Source: an uncultured Lachnospiraceae bacterium (GTDB lineage Bacteria > Bacillota > Clostridia > Lachnospirales > Lachnospiraceae). Taken from it: 16,108 nt of DNA. Where the stretch lies: positions 1 through 16,108 of the forward strand of contig CAJUSO010000063.1 in assembly GCA_910588965.1 (NCBI GenBank). Direction: 5' to 3'. Each line of letters opens with the position of its first letter. The first letter of the stretch is position 1. Under the pieces are notes generated by a model. It was not told where the DNA came from and did no database searches. It saw only the letters and a list, made by a program, of their open reading frames with translations. The translations under genes were made by a program, and so were the position numbers. Positions 1 to 7,738 of the stretch are shown here, in pieces.

Positions 1-1037
1 AAGCATATAAAGGAGTATATGTCTTTGCACAGCAGGTAGACAATGTATTAAGCGGGATTGCTTTTGAATTACTTGGCAAGGCAAAAGACTTAGCAAAGGA
101 TTTGGGTACAGACGTAACAGCCGTATTGATTGGTTCCGGCGTAAAGGATCTGGCAGACCAGCTGGCAGAATACGGCGCTGACAAGGTTATCGTTGTGGAT
201 GACCCAGAATTGAAGGAGTACAGGACAGAGCCTTATACACATGCGCTGTCATCTGTCATCAACGAATACAAACCAGAGATTATGCTGGTAGGCGCTACCG
301 CCATTGGGCGTGACCTGGGCCCCCGCGTATCTGCAAGGGTAAAAACTGGGCTTACGGCAGACTGTACCGTATTGGAAATCGGCGATTTCCCATTGAACCC
401 GGTTCCAGGCAAGGAAGACGAGCAGAAGCATAACCAGCTTCTGATGACACGTCCTGCATTCGGCGGCAACACCATCGCTACGATTGCCTGCCCGGACAAC
501 AGGCCTCAGATGGCTACGGTACGTCCTGGCGTTATGCAGAAAATTGAGCCAATCAAGGGCGCTAAGGCAAATGTAGTGGAATACAATCCAGGGTTTGCAC
601 CCAATAACAAATATGTAGAAATCCTGAACGTCATTAAGTCTGTAAAAGAGACAGAGGACATCATGGAAGCCAAGATCCTGGTATCTGGCGGCCGCGGCGT
701 GGGAAGCGCAGAGAATTTCCAGATGCTCCAGGATTTGGCAGACGTGATTGGCGGTACGGTAAGCTGCTCCCGTGCGGTTGTGGAGAATGGCTGGAAGCCA
801 GTTGACCTGCAGGTAGGGCAGACCGGTAAGACCGTACGCCCGAATGTATATTTTGCTATCGGCATTTCCGGGGCTATCCAGCATGTGGCTGGCATGGAAG
901 AGGCAGATATCATTATCGCCATCAACAAGGATGAGGATGCTCCTATCTTTGATGTGGCTGACTATGGCGTAGTTGGGGATCTCCATAAGGTTGTACCAGC
1001 CCTGACCGAGTCATTAAAAGCTGCGCTGGCAGAATAG
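1..1037 (+). CDS. etfA: Electron transfer flavoprotein alpha subunit (EtfA), 5'-partial
   Basis: EtfA pairs with EtfB to carry electrons from acyl-CoA dehydrogenases, or to bifurcate them toward ferredoxin in clostridial butyrate-type metabolism; it acts in the cytoplasm. The frame is open from base 3 to the TAG at 1035-1037, giving 344 visible residues. The first visible residues (AYKGVYVFAQQVDNVLSGIA) match the usual EtfA N-terminus, so only a few codons and the start lie left of the window; the TTG at 102 is internal. The C-terminal FAD domain is clear: SGGRGVGSAENFQ, then VGQTGKTVRPNVYFAIGISG, QHVAGM and the DAPIFDVADYGVVGD end segment. Family length is about 340-350 residues, so the gene is otherwise whole. 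EtfB and an acyl-CoA dehydrogenase would be expected just upstream (inference). Whether this ETF is bifurcating cannot be decided from this subunit alone. Confidence 0.96.
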   Translation, partial: AYKGVYVFAQQVDNVLSGIAFELLGKAKDLAKDLGTDVTAVLIGSGVKDLADQLAEYGADKVIVVDDPELKEYRTEPYTHALSSVINEYKPEIMLVGATAIGRDLGPRVSARVKTGLTADCTVLEIGDFPLNPVPGKEDEQKHNQLLMTRPAFGGNTIATIACPDNRPQMATVRPGVMQKIEPIKGAKANVVEYNPGFAPNNKYVEILNVIKSVKETEDIMEAKILVSGGRGVGSAENFQMLQDLADVIGGTVSCSRAVVENGWKPVDLQVGQTGKTVRPNVYFAIGISGAIQHVAGMEEADIIIAINKDEDAPIFDVADYGVVGDLHKVVPALTESLKAALAE

Positions 1038-1057
1038 ATGGAATAAGGTATGAGAGA

Positions 1058-1095
1058 CAAAGCGCCTTCCCTAAGATTAGGGAAGGCGCTTTTTA
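1058..1095 (+). terminator. Rho-independent terminator after etfA
   Basis: A perfect stem, AGCGCCTTCCCTA (1061-1073) pairing with TAGGGAAGGCGCT (1078-1090), has a 4-base loop and is followed by a run of T from 1090 to 1094. It lies 23 bases past the etfA stop and closes the ETF operon before the gpmI promoter. The stem can extend outward through A-T pairs. Confidence 0.93.
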
Positions 1096-1132
1096 TCCCA
1101 AGATTTGATTTTGCGGAAAATTGCGCCAAAAT

Positions 1133-1161
1133 TTTACTTTTCGGATGGAGTGTGTTATAAT
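1133..1161 (+). promoter_or_regulatory. Predicted sigma-A promoter of gpmI
   Basis: The -10 box TATAAT (1156-1161) is perfect and is preceded by TGt (1153-1155), making an extended -10. The -35 candidate TTTACT (1133-1138) sits at 17-base spacing and is only moderate. The predicted RNA start near 1168 leaves a leader of about 35 bases before the GAGGAG ribosome binding site and the ATG at 1203. Confidence 0.75.
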
Positions 1162-1202
1162 TTTAGCGGATAATATCAGCAGAGAGAAAAGAGGAGATTC
1201 CA

Positions 1203-2744
1203 ATGAGCAAAAAAACAACTGTATTGATGATTTTAGATGGATTCGGGCTGAATGAGAAGCACGAGGCGAATGCCGTTTACGAAGCTAAGACCCCGAATAT
1301 TGACAGCCTGATGAAAGAATATCCCTTTGTGCGCGGGAATGCCAGCGGATTGGCCGTGGGCCTTCCGGACGGGCAGATGGGCAACTCAGAAGTAGGCCAC
1401 CTGAATATGGGCGCAGGCCGGATTGTGTACCAGGAACTGACTAGGATTACCAAAGAAATTGAAGACGGGGATTTCTTTAAAAATGAAGCCCTGCTGGCAG
1501 GCATGAAGAATGTGAAGGAGAACGGCTCCGCGCTGCACCTCTATGGGCTGCTCTCAGACGGCGGCGTGCACAGCCACAATACCCATGTGTACGGCCTGCT
1601 GGAGATGGCCAGGCGGGAAGGCATTGATAAGGTCTATGTGCATTGCTTCCTGGATGGGCGTGATACGGCGCCTACCTCCGGCAAAGGGTTCATGGAAGAA
1701 CTGGAAGCCAAGATGAAGGAAATCGGCGTAGGTGAAATCGCATCCGTATCAGGGCGGTATTATGCCATGGATCGTGACAACCGCTGGGACAGGGTAGAAC
1801 GTGCTTATAAAGCCCTGACCCAAGGGGAAGGGGTGCAGGCCGCTAATGCCATAGAGGCAGTGGCTGCGTCTTATGCAGAAGACGTGACGGACGAGTTTGT
1901 GGTGCCTACCGTCGTATATAAGGATGGGAAGCCCCTTGCTACCATCCAGGACAAAGATACCATTATCTTCTTTAATTTCCGCCCAGACCGTGCAAGGGAG
2001 ATTACCAGGACCTTCTGTATGGATGAGTTTGACGGCTTTGGCAGGGGAGATAGGAAGGATGTGACATATGTCTGCTTTACGGAGTATGACGTTACAATCC
2101 CGAATAAGTCCGTGGCATTCCATAAGGTAGAGCTGGAGAACACCTTTGGGGAATTCCTTGCTGCAAATGGCAAGACCCAGGCCCGGATAGCGGAGACAGA
2201 GAAATATGCCCATGTGACCTTCTTCTTCAATGGGGGCGTGGAAGAGCCCAATGAAGGGGAGGATCGGATACTTGTAAATTCCCCGAAGGTTGCCACGTAC
2301 GACCTGAAGCCGGAAATGAGCGCTTTTGAGGTATGTGATAAGCTGGTAGGGGCCATCCAGTCTGGGAAATATGACATTATCATCATCAATTTTGCAAACC
2401 CGGATATGGTAGGCCATACGGGCGTGGAAGAAGCAGCGATTAAGGCTGTAGAAGCAGTAGACACCTGCGTAGGCAAGGCGGTAGCAGCGCTGAAAGAGGC
2501 GGGCGGCGCTATGTTCCTGTGCGCTGACCATGGGAATGCAGAGCAGCTGGTTGATTACGCCACAGGAGAGAGCTTTACGGCCCATACCACAAACCCTGTG
2601 CCCTTTATCCTGATTAACTACGATGACAGCTATACCTTGCGGGAGGGAGGATGCCTGGCAGATATTGCGCCGACCCTGATTGAGATTATGGGGATGGAAC
2701 AGCCGGCAGAAATGACAGGGAAATCTTTGTTGGTGAAACGCTAA
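1203..2744 (+). CDS. gpmI: 2,3-bisphosphoglycerate-independent phosphoglycerate mutase
   Basis: Interconverts 3- and 2-phosphoglycerate in lower glycolysis using two Mn2+ ions and a phosphoserine intermediate. The 513-residue protein is full family length. All the metal and catalytic positions known from the Bacillus enzyme can be seen: D12 (LDGFG), the phosphorylated S62 (GNSEVGHLNMG), H123 (GGVHSHNTH), D151/D154 (DGRD), R185 and R191, R260/R263 (FRPDRAR), K334, D401 and H405 (PDMVGH), D442-H443 (ADHGNAEQ) and H461. The ATG at 1203 has GAGGAG 6-7 bases upstream. The gene has its own promoter after the etfA terminator and is followed by a hairpin shared with the convergent PilZ gene, so it is probably monocistronic. 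Family assignment is very secure. Confidence 0.97.
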   Translation: MSKKTTVLMILDGFGLNEKHEANAVYEAKTPNIDSLMKEYPFVRGNASGLAVGLPDGQMGNSEVGHLNMGAGRIVYQELTRITKEIEDGDFFKNEALLAGMKNVKENGSALHLYGLLSDGGVHSHNTHVYGLLEMARREGIDKVYVHCFLDGRDTAPTSGKGFMEELEAKMKEIGVGEIASVSGRYYAMDRDNRWDRVERAYKALTQGEGVQAANAIEAVAASYAEDVTDEFVVPTVVYKDGKPLATIQDKDTIIFFNFRPDRAREITRTFCMDEFDGFGRGDRKDVTYVCFTEYDVTIPNKSVAFHKVELENTFGEFLAANGKTQARIAETEKYAHVTFFFNGGVEEPNEGEDRILVNSPKVATYDLKPEMSAFEVCDKLVGAIQSGKYDIIIINFANPDMVGHTGVEEAAIKAVEAVDTCVGKAVAALKEAGGAMFLCADHGNAEQLVDYATGESFTAHTTNPVPFILINYDDSYTLREGGCLADIAPTLIEIMGMEQPAEMTGKSLLVKR

Positions 2745-2874
2745 GAAGCGGATGAGAAAAAACGGCGATGTTCCGGCAGGTTTGCATAGGGATGCCTGCA
2801 GTTCCTGGCGGGGCGCCCTGGGGGCCCTAAGCAGGAAGTTACAAGAAACCAAAGGGGAGCCTTTGCCCATCTGC

Positions 2875-2914
2875 AAAAGCCCATGGCCTGTATCCTTGCA
2901 GGTTATGGGCTTTC
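2875..2914. terminator. Bidirectional terminator between gpmI and the PilZ gene
   Basis: The 15-pair stem AAAGCCCATGGCCTG (2876-2890) with CAGGTTATGGGCTTT (2899-2913), including two G-T pairs, has an 8-base loop. Rightward it ends in TTT, leftward in TTTT (complement of 2875-2878). It lies between the stops of two convergent genes (2744 and 2924), as expected of a shared terminator. The short T runs make it weaker than the other terminators here. Confidence 0.65.
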
Positions 2915-2923
2915 GGCGTTGGC

Positions 2924-3322
2924 CTAAGCGTGCGGCAGCCTGGCGGCCTGTTGCGGGGGGATTGCAGCAGCGGGGTGTGTTGATATAATGTTCCGTATGG
3001 TATTCCGTATGGAGGCGTCAGGCGCAATAAACTCGCAGCCGTAATCATAGCGGTCGCGTTCCAGGTCGGAGCTGCGGACTACAGCCATTGTAACGAAGAA
3101 GTCCTTGCCTGTGCCCAAATTCAGGAGGGCATGGAAATGGTATCCGATAGGCAGGATGTATTTTGAGATAAATCCGATGCCATATTCGGAGAGGTTTGTT
3201 AACTTTATAGCATCATCGACACGATGGGGTTCAAGTGGGTTTGGGTTATAAGGGTCACAGACCTGGAGGGTGATTTGCAAAGCCTGTAAAGGGATTCGCT
3301 GACATCTTCTTTTTTCCAGCAT
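2924..3322 (-). CDS. PilZ-domain protein, predicted c-di-GMP receptor
   Basis: A 132-residue protein that is essentially a single PilZ domain, the family that binds the second messenger cyclic di-GMP. Both ligand motifs are intact: RxxxR as RRCQR (residues 5-9) and (D/N)xSxxG as NLSEYG (43-48). A later YDYGCEFI segment (about 92-99) fits the closing beta strand of the barrel. The open frame extends 35 codons further upstream, but the ATG at 3322-3320 is preceded by AAAGGAG nine bases away and puts the RxxxR motif at the extreme N-terminus, as is usual for stand-alone PilZ proteins. There is no transmembrane segment or second domain, so it probably acts by contacting a partner. It is the only leftward gene, divergent from purC and convergent with gpmI. 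The partner and phenotype (motility, polysaccharide or other) cannot be read from this context. Confidence 0.85.
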   Translation of the reverse strand: MLEKRRCQRIPLQALQITLQVCDPYNPNPLEPHRVDDAIKLTNLSEYGIGFISKYILPIGYHFHALLNLGTGKDFFVTMAVVRSSDLERDRYDYGCEFIAPDASIRNTIRNIISTHPAAAIPPQQAARLPHA

Positions 3323-3430
3323 AAATGGCTTCTCCTTTCGTAGAACGGTTTGCAAAGGGTCATGGAAATAATTTAAGTTTATCATGCAAAGCCCAAAAAG
3401 GCAAGGTGAGTTTTCAGAAAATTTCAAAAT

Positions 3431-3436
3431 ATTATA
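3431..3436 (-). promoter_or_regulatory. Candidate -10 box for the PilZ gene
   Basis: On the minus strand bases 3436-3431 read TATAAT, which would place the RNA start near 3424 and give a leader of roughly 100 bases. No good -35 box is found at 16-18 bases, so the promoter is tentative or may need an activator. It lies about 20 bases from the divergent purC -35 box. Confidence 0.35.
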
Positions 3437-3453
3437 ACAATAAATGAAATATG

Positions 3454-3483
3454 TTGACTTGTGAAATGGGCTTGCATTATAAT
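3454..3483 (+). promoter_or_regulatory. Predicted sigma-A promoter of the purC-purF-purB run
   Basis: TTGACT (3454-3459) and TATAAT (3478-3483) are separated by 18 bases. RNA would start near 3490, leaving about 48 bases to the purC ATG. That leader is too short for a purine, ZTP or PRPP riboswitch and none is visible. Regulation, if any, would be by a protein at the promoter. Confidence 0.8.
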
Positions 3484-3538
3484 AACGGTGAGATTATAAA
3501 TACACTAATATTGAGAAAAGAATGGAGGAAAAATAGGC

Positions 3539-4411
3539 ATGCAGGAATTTAAGCCAGTAAAGGAAGGGAAAGTACGTGAGGTCTATGACATTGGGGATTG
3601 CCTGATTATTGTGGCGACAGATAGGATTTCTGCTTTTGACGTGATTCTGAAAAATAAGATTGCCCAGAAGGGCGCGATTCTGACACAGATGTCAAAGTTT
3701 TGGTTTGGTTTTACGAAGGATATTGTGCCAAACCATATGATTTCCACAGAGGCGGCGGACATGCCGGAATTTTTCCGTAGCGAAGGTTTTGCGGGCAACA
3801 GCATGAAGTGCCGGAAGCTGGAAATGCTCCCAGTGGAGTGTATTGTGCGGGGATACATTACCGGGAGCGGCTGGGAGAGTTATAAGAAGGATGGGACAGT
3901 CTGCGGGATCCAGCTTCCAGAGGGGCTGCTGGAATCGCAGCAGCTGCCGGAACCCATTTATACGCCTACCACCAAGGCGGACCTGGGCCTCCATGATGAG
4001 CATATTACATTTGAGGACAGCGTGGGGATTTTAGAGGAACTCCATCCAGGCAGGGGGGCTGAGTATGCGGGGAAGATTAAAGAATACACAATCAGCCTCT
4101 ATAAGAAATGTGCGGAATATGCCTGGGAGAAGGGGATTATCATTGCCGATACCAAATTTGAGTTTGGCCTGGATGAGGAAGGGGAGATTGTGCTGGGCGA
4201 TGAGATGCTGACGCCAGACAGTTCCAGGTTCTGGCCAAGGGAAGGGTATGTGCCAGGGAAACCGCAGCCTTCTTTTGACAAGCAGTTTGTGCGGGATTGG
4301 CTCAAGCAGAATCCAGACAGCGGCTATGGGCTTCCAGAGGAAGTGGTGGCTAAGACAGTGGATAAATATAAAGAGGGCTATGAACTTCTGACAGGGGAAA
4401 AGTTTGTGTAG
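3539..4411 (+). CDS. purC: Phosphoribosylaminoimidazole-succinocarboxamide synthase (SAICAR synthetase)
   Basis: Joins CAIR and aspartate with ATP to form SAICAR in de novo purine synthesis; cytoplasmic. The 290-residue length fits the longer SAICAR synthetase form. Seen in order: the N-terminal nucleotide-binding start with GKVREVYD (10-17), ATDRISAFD (26-34), the family signature LPVECIVRGYITGSG (97-111), and the second signature IIADTKFEFGL (201-211) followed by GDEMLTPDSSRFW. The ATG at 3539 has GGAGG at 3524-3528. It is first in a same-strand run with purF (86 bases later) and purB, with no convincing terminator between them, so co-transcription is likely. Very secure call. Confidence 0.97.
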   Translation: MQEFKPVKEGKVREVYDIGDCLIIVATDRISAFDVILKNKIAQKGAILTQMSKFWFGFTKDIVPNHMISTEAADMPEFFRSEGFAGNSMKCRKLEMLPVECIVRGYITGSGWESYKKDGTVCGIQLPEGLLESQQLPEPIYTPTTKADLGLHDEHITFEDSVGILEELHPGRGAEYAGKIKEYTISLYKKCAEYAWEKGIIIADTKFEFGLDEEGEIVLGDEMLTPDSSRFWPREGYVPGKPQPSFDKQFVRDWLKQNPDSGYGLPEEVVAKTVDKYKEGYELLTGEKFV

Positions 4412-4443
4412 AAGTGCCGGCCAGAAAGGCCTAGTTGAAGTAT

Positions 4444-4494
4444 GGAAGGATTGTAACCGTTGCAGGCGGATTTAATCCGCAGGAAGGATTGTAA
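4444..4494 (+). repeat. 13-base direct repeat carrying a Shine-Dalgarno, upstream of purF
   Basis: GGAAGGATTGTAA occurs exactly at 4444-4456 and again at 4482-4494, a 38-base period. Each copy is followed three bases later by TTG (4460 and 4498). The second TTG is the probable purF start. The first opens a 17-codon frame (4460-4513) whose TGA overlaps the ATGATG at 4510-4515 inside the purF N-terminus. Between the copies lies a small inverted repeat, GCGGAT-TTA-ATCCGC (4466-4480), and before them GGCC-AGAAA-GGCC (4419-4431). The repeat is certain; a regulatory role is inference. Confidence 0.7.
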
Positions 4495-4497
4495 GAA

Positions 4498-5961
4498 TTG
4501 GCTGGAAAGATGATGGACAAAGATAGCAAGAGGGAAATCCAAACAGGGCCAGACAAGCTGCATGAAGAATGCGGCGTGTTTGGCATCTATGATTTTGATG
4601 GGAATGACGTGGCTTCCACCATTTATTATGGGCTGTTTGCCTTGCAGCACAGGGGGCAGGAGAGCTGTGGGATTGCCGTTAGCCAGACGGGTGGGCCTAA
4701 GGGCAAGGTAGCATCACAGAAAGGGATGGGTTTGGTGCATGAGGTATTTACCCAGGAATCCCTGGAATCTATGAAGGGAGACATTGGCGTGGGGCATGTG
4801 CGCTATTCCACGGCGGGGGCATCTAGCCGTGAGAATGCCCAGCCCTTGGTCTTAAATTACGTGAAGGGGACGCTGGCGCTTGCACATAACGGAAATCTGA
4901 TTAATGCAGAAGAACTGCGCCACGGCCTTGAGTATACAGGCGCCATTTTCCAGACGACGGTTGATTCAGAGGTAATTGCTTACCATATTGCCCGTGAGAG
5001 GGTTAAATGCCAGACAGTGGAGGATGCGGTGCTCCGGGCAGCTAGGATGTTAAAGGGGGCGTATTCCCTAGTGGTCATGAGTCCGCGGAAACTGATAGGG
5101 GTGCGGGATCCCTATGGATTCAAACCCTTGTGTATTGGGAAGCGGGACAATGCTTATATCCTGGCTTCTGAGACATGCGCATTGGATACGGTTGGTGCGG
5201 AGTTTGTGCGGGACGTGCTTCCTGGGGAAGTGGTGGCTATCACCAGGGGAGGGATTAAGTCAGATACCAGCATGTGCCTGCCCCATGGGAAGGAAGCCAG
5301 GTGCGTCTTTGAGTATATTTATTTTGCAAGGCCGGACAGCCGAATTGACGGTGTCAGCGTCTATGGGTCACGGGTGAAAGCCGGGCGTTTTTTGGCCATG
5401 GATTCACCTGTGGAGGCAGATTTGGTGGTGGGCGTACCCGAATCAGGGAATGCGGCGGCCTTGGGGTATGCGATGGAATCAGGGATTCCTTATGGGGTGG
5501 CATTTGTGAAGAACACCTATGTGGGAAGGACCTTTATTAAGCCCAAGCAGAGCAGCCGGGAATCTAGCGTGAAGGTGAAGCTGAATGTGTTAGAAGAGGC
5601 TGTGCGGGGGAAGCGGGTCATTATGATTGACGATTCTATTGTACGTGGGACGACCTGCGGTCGGATTGTACGGATGCTTAGGGAGGCTGGGGCAGCTGAA
5701 GTGCATGTGAGGATTTCCTCCCCACCCTTTTTGTGGCCATGCTATTTTGGGACGGATATACCAGAGAGAGGGCAGCTGATTGCCTATAAGAAATCCCAGG
5801 AGGAAATCAGGCAGGGAATGGGGGCGGACACGCTGGGATACCTTGCCCTTGGGAGGCTTGGAGAATTAGCAGATGGCCTGCCGGTCTGCAAGGGGTGCTT
5901 CCAGGGGGGATACCCCTTGGAACCGCCCGTGGATGATATCCGGGGGGAATATGAGAGGTAA
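4498..5961 (+). CDS. purF: Amidophosphoribosyltransferase (glutamine PRPP amidotransferase)
   Basis: Catalyses the first committed step of purine synthesis, PRPP plus glutamine to phosphoribosylamine. With the TTG start it has 487 residues: a propeptide of about 24 residues, then the Ntn-hydrolase glutaminase domain starting at the nucleophile C25 (CGVFGIY), with HRGQESCGIA (51-60), HVRYST (100-105) and HNGNL (130-134), and then the type-I phosphoribosyltransferase domain with the PRPP loop VIMIDDSIVRGTT (374-386). Four cysteines, C269, C415, C464 and C467, sit where the Bacillus-type enzyme holds its oxygen-sensitive [4Fe-4S] cluster, so the propeptide is probably cleaved to free C25. The start is uncertain: TTG 4498 has AGGAAGG ten bases upstream and directly follows an in-frame stop, while ATG 4510 or 4513 lacks a well-placed site. 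It lies 86 bases after purC and 121 before purB. Confidence 0.95.
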   Translation: MAGKMMDKDSKREIQTGPDKLHEECGVFGIYDFDGNDVASTIYYGLFALQHRGQESCGIAVSQTGGPKGKVASQKGMGLVHEVFTQESLESMKGDIGVGHVRYSTAGASSRENAQPLVLNYVKGTLALAHNGNLINAEELRHGLEYTGAIFQTTVDSEVIAYHIARERVKCQTVEDAVLRAARMLKGAYSLVVMSPRKLIGVRDPYGFKPLCIGKRDNAYILASETCALDTVGAEFVRDVLPGEVVAITRGGIKSDTSMCLPHGKEARCVFEYIYFARPDSRIDGVSVYGSRVKAGRFLAMDSPVEADLVVGVPESGNAAALGYAMESGIPYGVAFVKNTYVGRTFIKPKQSSRESSVKVKLNVLEEAVRGKRVIMIDDSIVRGTTCGRIVRMLREAGAAEVHVRISSPPFLWPCYFGTDIPERGQLIAYKKSQEEIRQGMGADTLGYLALGRLGELADGLPVCKGCFQGGYPLEPPVDDIRGEYER

Positions 5962-6082
5962 GGGGAAAATACTGGCCGGGAGGATGCTTATGGATGTGCA
6001 TCTATGTAAAAGGCAGTGATATGCTTTGTAAGGAAAGCTGGCTAAGAAGCAGTGGATCATATTAGGATAAGGAGAGAGAGGA

Positions 6083-7534
6083 ATGGCAACGGATCGGTAT
6101 CAGAGCCCGTTATCAGAACGGTATGCAAGTAAGGAGATGCAGTATATATTTTCACCAGACATGAAATTTTCCACCTGGAGGAAGCTATGGGTGGCGCTGG
6201 CGGAAACAGAAATGGAACTAGGGCTTAGCGAGGACGGGAAGCCTGTGATTACCCAGGAACAGATTGACGAGATGAAAAGCCATATCAATGATATTAACTA
6301 TGATGTGGCAAAGGAGAGGGAGAAGCTTGTCAGGCATGATGTGATGAGCCATGTGTATGCCTATGGGCAGCAGTGCCCGAAGGCGGCGGGGATTATCCAC
6401 CTGGGGGCTACTTCCTGCTATGTGGGGGATAACACGGACATTATTGTAATGGATGAAGCGCTGAAGCTGGTGCAGGGGAAGCTGGTAAACGTAATTGCAT
6501 GCCTGGCAGAGTTTGCAGATAAGTATAAGGAACTGCCCACGTTGGCATTTACGCATTTCCAGCCGGCGCAGCCGACGACGGTCGGGAAACGGGCTACGCT
6601 TTGGCTGCAGGAATTCCTGATGGATTTGGAGGATCTGGAGTATGTGAAGGGGAGCCTGAAGCTGCTGGGGTCTAAGGGGACGACAGGGACCCAGGCCAGC
6701 TTCCAGGAGCTTTTTGCAGGGGACCAGGAAGTGATTGATAAGATTGACCCGATGATTGCAGAAAAGATGGGGTTTGGGGGATGCTATGCCGTATCTGGGC
6801 AGACCTATTCCAGGAAGGTGGATACCAGGGTGCTGAATGTGCTGGCAGGGATAGCGGCAAGCGCCCATAAGATGTCCAATGACATCCGCCTGCTGCAGCA
6901 CCTGAAAGAAGTGGAAGAACCGTTTGAGAAAAATCAGATTGGGTCTTCCGCCATGGCTTATAAGAGGAACCCGATGCGGAGCGAGAGGATTGCCTCATTG
7001 GCGCGCTATGTAATGGTAGATGCGCTGAACCCGGCAATTACGGCAGCTACCCAGTGGTTTGAGAGGACGCTGGATGATTCTGCGAATAAGCGGCTGTCCA
7101 TCCCAGAAGGTTTTTTGGCGGTAGACGGGATATTAGACCTATGCCTGAATGTGGTGGATGGGCTTGTGGTGTATGGCAAGGTCATCCATAAGCATATGAT
7201 GGCGGAGCTGCCCTTTATGGCAACAGAGAATATCATGATGGATGCCGTGAAAAACGGGGGCAACCGGCAGGAAATGCATGAGAAGATCCGCCAGCTTTCT
7301 ATGGAGGCAGGCAGGAATGTCAAGGCAGAGGGCAAGGAGAATAACCTGCTGGGGCTGATTGCGCAAGATCCGGCCTTTAACCTGACGCTGGAGGAGCTGG
7401 AGCAGTCCATGGAGCCTTCGAAGTATGTGGGGCGCGCGCCGCTCCAGGTAGGGAAGTTCCTAGAAGGTGTGGTGGGTCCTGTACTGGAGGCGCATAAAGA
7501 GATGCTGGGGATGACAGCAGAGATTAATGTGTAA
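6083..7534 (+). CDS. purB: Adenylosuccinate lyase
   Basis: Removes fumarate from SAICAR (purine step after PurC) and from adenylosuccinate (AMP synthesis). The 483-residue protein belongs to the fumarase/aspartase superfamily. Visible are H85-D86 (VRHDVMSH), H106 with T110-S111 (HLGATSCYVGDN), the general-acid histidine region H158 (AFTHFQPAQPTTVGKRA), the GTTGTQ turn (199-204), and the superfamily signature with the catalytic flexible-loop serine, SSAMAYKRNPM (288-298). The ATG at 6083 follows a purine-rich AAGGAGAGAGAGG ribosome binding site. It is the last gene of the purC-purF-purB run. The product of PurC is the substrate of PurB, so the two belong together; the remaining pur genes are not in this window. 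Confidence 0.96.
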   Translation: MATDRYQSPLSERYASKEMQYIFSPDMKFSTWRKLWVALAETEMELGLSEDGKPVITQEQIDEMKSHINDINYDVAKEREKLVRHDVMSHVYAYGQQCPKAAGIIHLGATSCYVGDNTDIIVMDEALKLVQGKLVNVIACLAEFADKYKELPTLAFTHFQPAQPTTVGKRATLWLQEFLMDLEDLEYVKGSLKLLGSKGTTGTQASFQELFAGDQEVIDKIDPMIAEKMGFGGCYAVSGQTYSRKVDTRVLNVLAGIAASAHKMSNDIRLLQHLKEVEEPFEKNQIGSSAMAYKRNPMRSERIASLARYVMVDALNPAITAATQWFERTLDDSANKRLSIPEGFLAVDGILDLCLNVVDGLVVYGKVIHKHMMAELPFMATENIMMDAVKNGGNRQEMHEKIRQLSMEAGRNVKAEGKENNLLGLIAQDPAFNLTLEELEQSMEPSKYVGRAPLQVGKFLEGVVGPVLEAHKEMLGMTAEINV

Positions 7535-7602
7535 GGGAAGATGGGAAGGTTCCCTGCATTGCAAAAACAATACGGAAAAGAAATCAAAAGATAAAGGATA
7601 GG

Positions 7603-7649
7603 GAATGGCTGCTGCATAAAGATATTATTTCTTGGTGCGGCAGCCATTC
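7603..7649. repeat. Long imperfect hairpin after purB
   Basis: GAATGGCTGCTGCA (7603-7616) pairs with TGCGGCAGCCATTC (7636-7649), 14 pairs including one T-G, around a 19-base A/T-rich loop. It lacks a T run on either strand. It could be an RNA-stabilising or attenuated terminator, or part of a dispersed intergenic repeat; the sequence alone does not decide. Confidence 0.6.
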
Positions 7650-7738
7650 ATCACGTATCCATCCAGTAGCTAGGGCTGTCCGGGACAAATTTGGCGGTTG
7701 GCAGGAGATGTTGGTTTAGATTTTTCCACCTTTTTTAG

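Noticed and set aside
102..104. TTG as the start of etfA
   Set aside because: The frame is open to the left edge and the upstream residues match the EtfA N-terminus, so the true start is outside the window.
249..986. 245-codon open frame antisense to etfA
   Set aside because: Mirror of a well-conserved gene, no ribosome binding site, composition unlike a real protein.
1749..2876. 375-codon open frame antisense to gpmI
   Set aside because: Length comes from codon bias of gpmI on the other strand; no family features and it crosses the gpmI end and intergenic hairpin region.
2752..2988. 78-codon plus-strand frame after gpmI
   Set aside because: No ribosome binding site, runs through the terminator hairpin and overlaps the C-terminus of the PilZ gene.
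3323..3427. 35-residue N-terminal extension of the PilZ protein
   Set aside because: The downstream ATG has a good AAAGGAG site and places RxxxR at the N-terminus as in the family; the extension covers the leader region.
3484..3538. Purine or ZTP riboswitch before purC
   Set aside because: The predicted leader is only about 48 bases and shows no conserved core or terminator hairpin.
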